Source: Magnetococcales bacterium (GTDB taxonomy: Bacteria; Pseudomonadota; Magnetococcia; Magnetococcales; Magnetaquicoccaceae). From it: a DNA stretch of 38,400 nucleotides. Under the pieces are notes generated by a model. It was not told the DNA's origin and ran no database searches. It saw only the letters and a list, made by a program, of their open reading frames with translations. This document shows positions 33,829-38,400 of this stretch, in pieces. The stretch's first letter is position 1, and every line of letters begins with the position of its first letter. A program made the translations under genes and the position numbers. Location of the stretch: NCBI GenBank assembly GCA_015231775.1, contig JADGAY010000017.1, positions 1-38,400 on the forward strand, in the 5' to 3' direction.

Positions 33829-34680
33829 ATGAGCCCCCCAACCGCTCCCCTGGAACACCATCCGCCCGCGCGACTGGATCCGCGCCGCGTGCGTCGGGCC
33901 ATGGGTCGCGCGGCGCCGGTGGAGAGCGATGATTTCCTGGCGTTCGTCAATCACCGGCTCGTGGAGCGTGTCTCCGAGATCCGCCTCGATCTCCCATGCA
34001 TCCTGGAGTTGGGGCGCGTGCCGGGTCATGCCGCCTGGTTGTTGCGGTCCGGGTTGCCCGAGGCCCGCGTGATCACCCAAGGGTTGGCCGCGCCACGCCC
34101 GGAGGCGTGGTCCGCACCCGCCGCGACCCCGGAACCGGGCCTACCCCTCGCCCTGGTCGGGGATCCGGTCAAACTCCCCTTCGCGGCCAACAGCTTTGAT
34201 CTGGTGATCGCCAACATGACCCTGCACTGGTCCGCCGACGCCATGCGCGCCCTGCGGGAGATCCGGCGCGTGCTCAAGCCCGGCGCCCCCATGCTGCTGG
34301 CCACCATGGGACCGGCCACCCTCTCCGAGTGTCGCGCGGTGCTGGCCGAGATCGATCAGGAACGCCATGGACGGGTCTGGCCGCGCATTCCGGAGTTCTT
34401 CTCCCTGGCCGATCTCGGGGATCTGTTCGGGCTGGCTGGCCTGGCCCGTCCGGTGGTGGACCGGGAGATCATCCGGCCCCGTTTCGAGGATGTCGAACAT
34501 CTGCTCTTCGAGCTGCGTCGCATTGGCGCCACCAATGCCCATCGGCAACGTCCACCGGGGCTGATGGGCAAGGGGTTCATCCGGGAGCTGGCGCGGCGGT
34601 GCGTCCCACCCCCCGCCGATCCCGCCGCCGGGCTTCCGGTCACCCTGGAGATCCTGTTCGGTCACGCCTGGAAGCCGTGA
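33829..34680 (+). CDS. BioC/NDUFAF5-like class I methyltransferase
   Basis: A 283-residue protein of the BioC-like SAM-dependent methyltransferase group. The N-terminal LDPRRVRRAMGRAAP (16-30) matches the family entry helix. LPFAANSFDLVIANMTLHW (116-134) and LREIRRVLKPGA (142-153) are the motif II/III region. The usual SAM motif I (DxGxGxG) is degenerate: LELGRVPGH (59-67). ATNAHRQRP near 235 resembles the NDUFAF5/BioC C-terminal part. BioC makes malonyl-ACP methyl ester for biotin; with altered motif I and no bio genes nearby, function is uncertain. The ATG at 33829 lacks a good ribosome-binding site. Its stop overlaps the GTG of the next gene. Confidence 0.8.
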   Translation: MSPPTAPLEHHPPARLDPRRVRRAMGRAAPVESDDFLAFVNHRLVERVSEIRLDLPCILELGRVPGHAAWLLRSGLPEARVITQGLAAPRPEAWSAPAATPEPGLPLALVGDPVKLPFAANSFDLVIANMTLHWSADAMRALREIRRVLKPGAPMLLATMGPATLSECRAVLAEIDQERHGRVWPRIPEFFSLADLGDLFGLAGLARPVVDREIIRPRFEDVEHLLFELRRIGATNAHRQRPPGLMGKGFIRELARRCVPPPADPAAGLPVTLEILFGHAWKP

Positions 34681-36050
34681 ACGAGCCTGCCACCTGGTCT
34701 CAACCACCCTGTAACGCGAGTCAACCTGAAATGTCCGATGCAACCCTGATTCCGGAAGGCGATTTCCTCTCCAAGCTGACCGTGCTTTACGTCGAGGATG
34801 ATCCGGATATCCACCTGTTGCTGGATCGGGTGATCCGGGCCCATGCCGGGGCCCTGATCACCGCCCGCGACGGGGAGGAGGGGTTGCGGCTGTTCGAACT
34901 CAAACGACCGGACATCATCGTCACCGACATCCTCATGTCCACCCTCGACGGTCTGGAGATGACCAGGCTGATCCGGGCCCTGGAACCCGAAATCCCGATC
35001 ATCGTCACCACCGCCCACAGCGATGCCGAGTTTTTCATGCGCTCCATCGATTTGGGGATCGATCGCTATGTGCTCAAACCCACCCCGCCCCAAACCCTCC
35101 TCAAGGCCCTGCAACACTGCGCCAAGGCCCTGAGACATCGGCGGGAGACCGAATCGGCCAACCGCTACGTCCGTTTCATCCTGGATATCCAACCCAATCT
35201 GCTTCTGGTCACCGAGCGCGAACGGCTGGAATACATCAACCGCGCCTTTTTGAATCTGTTGGGGTTTCAGTCGTTGGAGCAGTTCGTGATCAGCGGCGCC
35301 CGGTTGGGGGATCGGCTGTTGGATCGGTCCGGCAAACCCCTGGTCGATCCCGACGCCAGCCCAGGCGTGGATCATTGGTTGACCACCCTGCTGAACGTCT
35401 CCCAGGCGCACGGGGTGGTCCATCTGCGTCGCGCCGATCAGCCCCAGGGGCGGGTCGTCCCCTACGCGATCACCTTCAACGCCCTGCCGGAGCTGAATCG
35501 ATACATCTTCTCCTTTTTGGATGTGACCCATCTGGAACAGGAGAAGCAGCAGCTCGAGATCCAGGCCTTCACCGACGCCTTGACCGGAACCTGCAATCGC
35601 GCCCGTCTGCAAGGGGTGCTCAATGCCGAGTTGCGCCGCTCGCAACGCCATGAGTTGCCCTTGTCGGTGATCCTGTGCGACATCGACCACTTCAAGCGGA
35701 TCAACGACCGCTTCGGGCATCAGACCGGGGATGACGTGTTGCGGCAGGTCTCGGCGTTGATGGCCGCCAACCTCCGCGTCGAGGATGTGTTGGCCCGCTG
35801 GGGTGGCGAGGAGTTCATGATCGTCTCGCCGCAGAACGATCTGGAGAGTCAACGGATGTTGGCCGAGAAGCTGCGTGGCCTGATCGAAAACACATCCATC
35901 CCCAGCGTGGGGAACATTACCTGCAGCTTTGGCGTGGCGCAAAGGGAGAACGACGATACGATTCGCGATTTGACCGAACGGGCCGACCGGGCGTTGTATC
36001 GCGCCAAGGAGGGGGGGCGCAACCGGGTGGAGGTGGCCTTGCCGGCGTAA
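34677..36050 (+). CDS. Response regulator diguanylate cyclase: REC, PAS-like, GGDEF
   Basis: The GTG at 34677 overlaps the previous stop (GTGA), a coupling arrangement also seen at 37812. An ATG at 34731 gives a 439-residue protein, used here for numbering. The receiver (about 15-130) has Asp23/Asp24, phospho-acceptor Asp66 (VTDILMSTLDG) and Lys116. A PAS-like domain (about 148-268) follows. The GGDEF domain (about 278-435) has the active GGEEF (358-362) and an RxxD inhibitory site RVED (349-352). It therefore probably makes c-di-GMP when phosphorylated. No partner kinase is adjacent; any of the three hybrid kinases in the window could signal to it, but there is no evidence for that. Confidence 0.92.
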   Translation: MNEPATWSQPPCNASQPEMSDATLIPEGDFLSKLTVLYVEDDPDIHLLLDRVIRAHAGALITARDGEEGLRLFELKRPDIIVTDILMSTLDGLEMTRLIRALEPEIPIIVTTAHSDAEFFMRSIDLGIDRYVLKPTPPQTLLKALQHCAKALRHRRETESANRYVRFILDIQPNLLLVTERERLEYINRAFLNLLGFQSLEQFVISGARLGDRLLDRSGKPLVDPDASPGVDHWLTTLLNVSQAHGVVHLRRADQPQGRVVPYAITFNALPELNRYIFSFLDVTHLEQEKQQLEIQAFTDALTGTCNRARLQGVLNAELRRSQRHELPLSVILCDIDHFKRINDRFGHQTGDDVLRQVSALMAANLRVEDVLARWGGEEFMIVSPQNDLESQRMLAEKLRGLIENTSIPSVGNITCSFGVAQRENDDTIRDLTERADRALYRAKEGGRNRVEVALPA

Positions 36051-36211
36051 GTGCGATTCCAGTGAGCCGTGCCCCCCCGTGCCGAAGCGCCGGGATGGGC
36101 GAAGGGGCTTGGTGGATGGAAAAAGGTCGCCATCGGGAAGGGGGGCGATTCTTCCAGGTTGTCGGGCTTTTGTCAACCGTCACTTGGGTGGCGTGCGGGA
36201 TGTCGTGTCAT

Positions 36212-36278
36212 GATAATATTGATACTTATTTGAAATAAAAAGCCGTTGACAATTTATCTCCATCCTCTAATCTATAAT
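36212..36278 (+). promoter_or_regulatory. Lipoprotein cluster promoter region with Fur-box-like site
   Basis: Perfect TTGACA (36246-36251) and perfect TATAAT (36273-36278) hexamers are separated by 21 bp, too far for ordinary sigma-70 recognition. A 19-mer from 36212 (GATAATATTGATACTTATT) matches the Fur box at 13 of 19 positions and lies upstream of the -35. The leader to the ATG at 36371 would be about 85 nt. The rest of 36051-36370 holds no gene. Confidence 0.45.
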
Positions 36279-36370
36279 CCGTGGTCATCTCTTCGCCTTG
36301 CCGCATTCGGAAACCATGAATAATGGCACGAAAAAAATCCGATTGCCATTACCCTGACAAGGACATTCCC

Positions 36371-37345
36371 ATGTCGCGCTCCCTCTTTTCCGCCCTCTGG
36401 TTGTCAGGACTGCTCGTCTCTGGCTGCGCACCCGTCGAAAACCTCAAGGTTGAACAGATCCCCAACCCGCCACCCGCGATCAGCGAACCGATCAAGGCCC
36501 AGCCGGTCGAGCCGGCCCGTCTCCTGAAACGCAAGGTCGCCATCGCCCGGTTCAGCAACGAAACCCGCTATGGTCAGGGTTTCCTGGTGGACGAAAACAA
36601 GGATCCGGTCGGGAAACAGGCCATGGATATCCTCTCGGCACGCCTCACCAGCACCCAGAAATTTTTGCTCCTGGAACGGGCCGACCTCGACAAGATCCTG
36701 CGTGAACTCAAAATCGGCACCATCGATCCCAATCTCACCCAGGCCGATCATATCATCGTCGGTTCGGTCTCCGAGTTCGGACGCAAGGCCACCAGCGATG
36801 TCGGCATCTTCAACCGCACTCTCAAACAGACCGTGAACGCCAAGGTGAACATCCGTCTGGTGGATGTGGCGAGCGGTCAGATCGTCTACTCCGAGGAGGG
36901 GGCCGGCGAGGCGGTGTCCGACAGTTCCACCACCCTTGGCGTGGGCACCCAGGCCGGATACGACGCCTCGCTCAACGACAAGGCCATTTCCGCCGCCATC
37001 TCCAAGCTGGTCAACAATCTGATCGAAAGACTCTCGGAAAAGCCCTGGCGCGGCTATCTGCTCACCCAGCAGGGGCAGAACTACCTCATGACCGGCGGCA
37101 AGTCCCAGGGGATCCGCGTCGGCGATCAGTTCCGGGTGATGCGGAAGGGTGAACGCATCAAGAACCCGCAAACCGGCATGATGATCGAACTTCCCGGCGC
37201 GGAGATCGCCACCGTGCAGGTTTCCACCCTGCTGGATGGCGCCGATCCCAACAACGAGGTGTCGCTGGTGCGGGTGGTGAGCGGCAGCCTGGGCAACCTC
37301 AAGCTCAACGAGCTTCATCTGCTGGAGGGAACCCTGGTGCGCTGA
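36371..37345 (+). CDS. CsgG-family lipoprotein
   Basis: A 324-residue lipoprotein. The signal peptide ends in the lipobox LLVSGC with lipidated Cys19. The mature part has CsgG-like features: KVAIARFSNET, AMDILSARLTST, LLLERADLDKIL, then IIVGSVSEFG and KVNIRLVDVASGQIVYSEEG. CsgG itself is a curli secretion pore; many family members are uncharacterised envelope lipoproteins, and no curli genes are present here. The ATG at 36371 has AAGGA 8 nt upstream; an in-frame ATG at 36323 would put the lipobox too far inside. It is first in a four-lipoprotein cluster. Confidence 0.92.
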   Translation: MSRSLFSALWLSGLLVSGCAPVENLKVEQIPNPPPAISEPIKAQPVEPARLLKRKVAIARFSNETRYGQGFLVDENKDPVGKQAMDILSARLTSTQKFLLLERADLDKILRELKIGTIDPNLTQADHIIVGSVSEFGRKATSDVGIFNRTLKQTVNAKVNIRLVDVASGQIVYSEEGAGEAVSDSSTTLGVGTQAGYDASLNDKAISAAISKLVNNLIERLSEKPWRGYLLTQQGQNYLMTGGKSQGIRVGDQFRVMRKGERIKNPQTGMMIELPGAEIATVQVSTLLDGADPNNEVSLVRVVSGSLGNLKLNELHLLEGTLVR

Positions 37346-37461
37346 ACCGTTCGTGGCCTCAGGGCCGCGCGGGATGGGAGAAGTGATCCGCATGGCCCCG
37401 TTGTGGCGTCCAAAACGGGCTCCACGATCCTCATTGACCCTCTTTCGAGAGTGCCCCGTTC

Positions 37462-37815
37462 ATGAAACGACCTCTTCCTCTCCCGTTGCTGGCCATGCTG
37501 ATGCTGGCCGGTTGCGGTCATCACAGTGAAACCACCACCCAATTGGAGGATCGCGGCTATCTTCTGCTCACGGGGCGTTGGGCCGGCACCGAACTCTCCC
37601 TGGATGGCAAGGCCCCCGTGTCGCTCTCTCCGGCCCTGATGGCGGTCGATCCCCAATCCCGAAACGCCACCACGGAGGCTCCGCAGCCCGAGAAACGGCT
37701 GTTTGAGATCGCGTCCGGAAAACACCACATCGTGATCACCCAGCAAGGACGGGTCTTGGTGGATCGCGTGCTGCATGTCACCAGTCACATTTCCACCGAG
37801 GTCCATGTCCCGTGA
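37462..37815 (+). CDS. Small lipoprotein of unknown function
   Basis: A 117-residue predicted lipoprotein with signal peptide MKRPLPLPLLAMLMLAGC and lipidated Cys18. I do not recognise the mature domain. It contains RGYLLLTGRWAGTELSLDG and a C-terminal GKHHIVITQQGRVLVDR pattern. The latter resembles PEGA-like carbohydrate- or envelope-binding strands (short beta segments ending in a hydrophobic hairpin), which is only a suggestion. Its stop overlaps the next gene's GTG, so it is translated with the DUF4810-like gene. It lies 116 bp after the CsgG-family gene. Confidence 0.82.
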   Translation: MKRPLPLPLLAMLMLAGCGHHSETTTQLEDRGYLLLTGRWAGTELSLDGKAPVSLSPALMAVDPQSRNATTEAPQPEKRLFEIASGKHHIVITQQGRVLVDRVLHVTSHISTEVHVP

Positions 37816-38183
37816 AACCGCTTCTGACCACCCTGGCCGTCGTGACCCTTCTGACCGGTTGCGTCCCCAAGAGCGAACTCCTCTATGATTGGGGCGCCGT
37901 GTCGGAGACGCAACTCAAATGGATTCGCGAGCCCGGCAGCCCGAACCTGACCGCCCATGAGAACGCCTTGCAGGCCGTGATCGACCAAGCCAAACAGCAC
38001 AACAAGCGGGTTCCGCCCGGAGTCCATTGCGAGTTGGGTTATCTGCGCTTCAAGCAGGGACGCATGGGTGAAGCCGAACAACTCTACAACGCCGAAATCG
38101 CCCTCTATCCCGAATCCCGGATCTTCATGGAGCGGCTGAAAAGCAAAATCCAGGAGACCACCGCCTCCCGTCCCTCCACCTGA
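37812..38183 (+). CDS. DUF4810-like lipoprotein
   Basis: A 123-residue lipoprotein with GTG start at 37812 overlapping the previous stop as GTGA. The signal peptide MKPLLTTLAVVTLLTGC has lipidated Cys17. The mature part has LLYDWGAVSETQLKWI, typical of the DUF4810 family, and a helical region with a TPR-like flavour (LGYLRFKQGRMGEAEQLYNA). DUF4810 genes often neighbour CsgG-family and DUF799 lipoproteins, as seen here. The biochemical function of the family is unknown. Confidence 0.86.
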   Translation: MKPLLTTLAVVTLLTGCVPKSELLYDWGAVSETQLKWIREPGSPNLTAHENALQAVIDQAKQHNKRVPPGVHCELGYLRFKQGRMGEAEQLYNAEIALYPESRIFMERLKSKIQETTASRPST

Positions 38184-38198
38184 CCTGGAAATTCGGCC

Positions 38199-38400
38199 AT
38201 GAAAGCTTTCTATACGTTGGTGCTCGCCTCGGTTCTGCTGTTGAGCGGTTGTCAAACCTCCCCCATCAGCAAGGCCAGTGCGTTCCCGCATATGTACGAT
38301 GATCAGCGGCCCTTGACCATCCTCATGTTGCCGCCGGTCAACAAAACCACCGCCGCGGATGCCAAGGAGCTTTATACATCCACTGCCGCCGAGCCGATCA
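38199..38400 (+). CDS. DUF799/GNA1162-like lipoprotein (partial, runs off the window)
   Basis: The first 67 codons are visible. The signal peptide MKAFYTLVLASVLLLSGC has lipidated Cys18. The text FPHMYDDQRPLTILMLPPVNKTT then resembles the start of the DUF799 family, which includes neisserial GNA1162, a surface-linked lipoprotein with structural similarity to transport auxiliary proteins. The ATG at 38199 is 15 bp after the DUF4810-like stop. The remainder lies beyond 38400. Confidence 0.82.
   Translation, partial: MKAFYTLVLASVLLLSGCQTSPISKASAFPHMYDDQRPLTILMLPPVNKTTAADAKELYTSTAAEPI

Noticed and set aside
36371-37345. Curli secretion locus
   Set aside because: Only a CsgG-family protein is present. 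There is no csgA, csgB, csgE or csgF, and the neighbours are DUF4810/DUF799 lipoproteins.

Overview
The window is GC-rich chromosomal DNA (about 60-65% G+C by eye) from a Gram-negative bacterium. Lipid-anchored lipoproteins, a CsgG-family protein and LipB all point that way. Three adjacent genes encode reverse-type dissimilatory sulfite reductase (DsrA, DsrB) and its flavoprotein partner DsrL, so the organism probably oxidises reduced sulfur. That, plus many large PAS/GAF hybrid kinases and c-di-GMP enzymes, would suit a sulfur-oxidising proteobacterium such as the Magnetococcia. This placement is inference: no rRNA gene or magnetosome gene is present. I found no tRNA, CRISPR array, intact insertion sequence or prophage.

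Layout. Positions 32-5643 are on the minus strand: ppk2, a cytidylate-kinase-like gene, a membrane hybrid kinase, lipB and a Nudix hydrolase, the last three tightly packed. A CHAD-domain gene runs divergently from ppk2 (6026-6973), giving a polyphosphate pair. A 1269-residue PAS/GAF hybrid kinase (7369-11178), an unrecognised 89-residue protein and a cold-shock protein follow. Next are an ArgA-like acetyltransferase and a ThiO-like oxidase. An EAL phosphodiesterase lies convergent to thiO. A sel1-tatD-tcdA run follows, and then a nucleotide-sugar dehydrogenase of visibly lower G+C.

Positions 21032-31384 are all on the minus strand. In transcription order they hold a CBS/GAF hybrid kinase, a GAF/GGDEF cyclase with a related cysteine-bearing GAF domain, metY, dsrA, dsrB and dsrL, ended by a strong terminator. 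From 31687 the plus strand carries an ABC-F ATPase, a BioC-like methyltransferase, a response-regulator cyclase and a lipoprotein cluster (CsgG family, a small lipoprotein, DUF4810-like and DUF799-like). That cluster is cut by the window end.

Themes. Three c-di-GMP enzymes (two GGDEF, one EAL) and three hybrid kinases make the region rich in signalling. Sulfur metabolism (metY, dsrABL) sits directly downstream of two sensors with cysteine-rich GAF domains. A family of about 68-bp double-hairpin repeats (five copies) occupies intergenic gaps. Two copies directly follow transcription terminators, and one supplies the stop codon of the sugar dehydrogenase.
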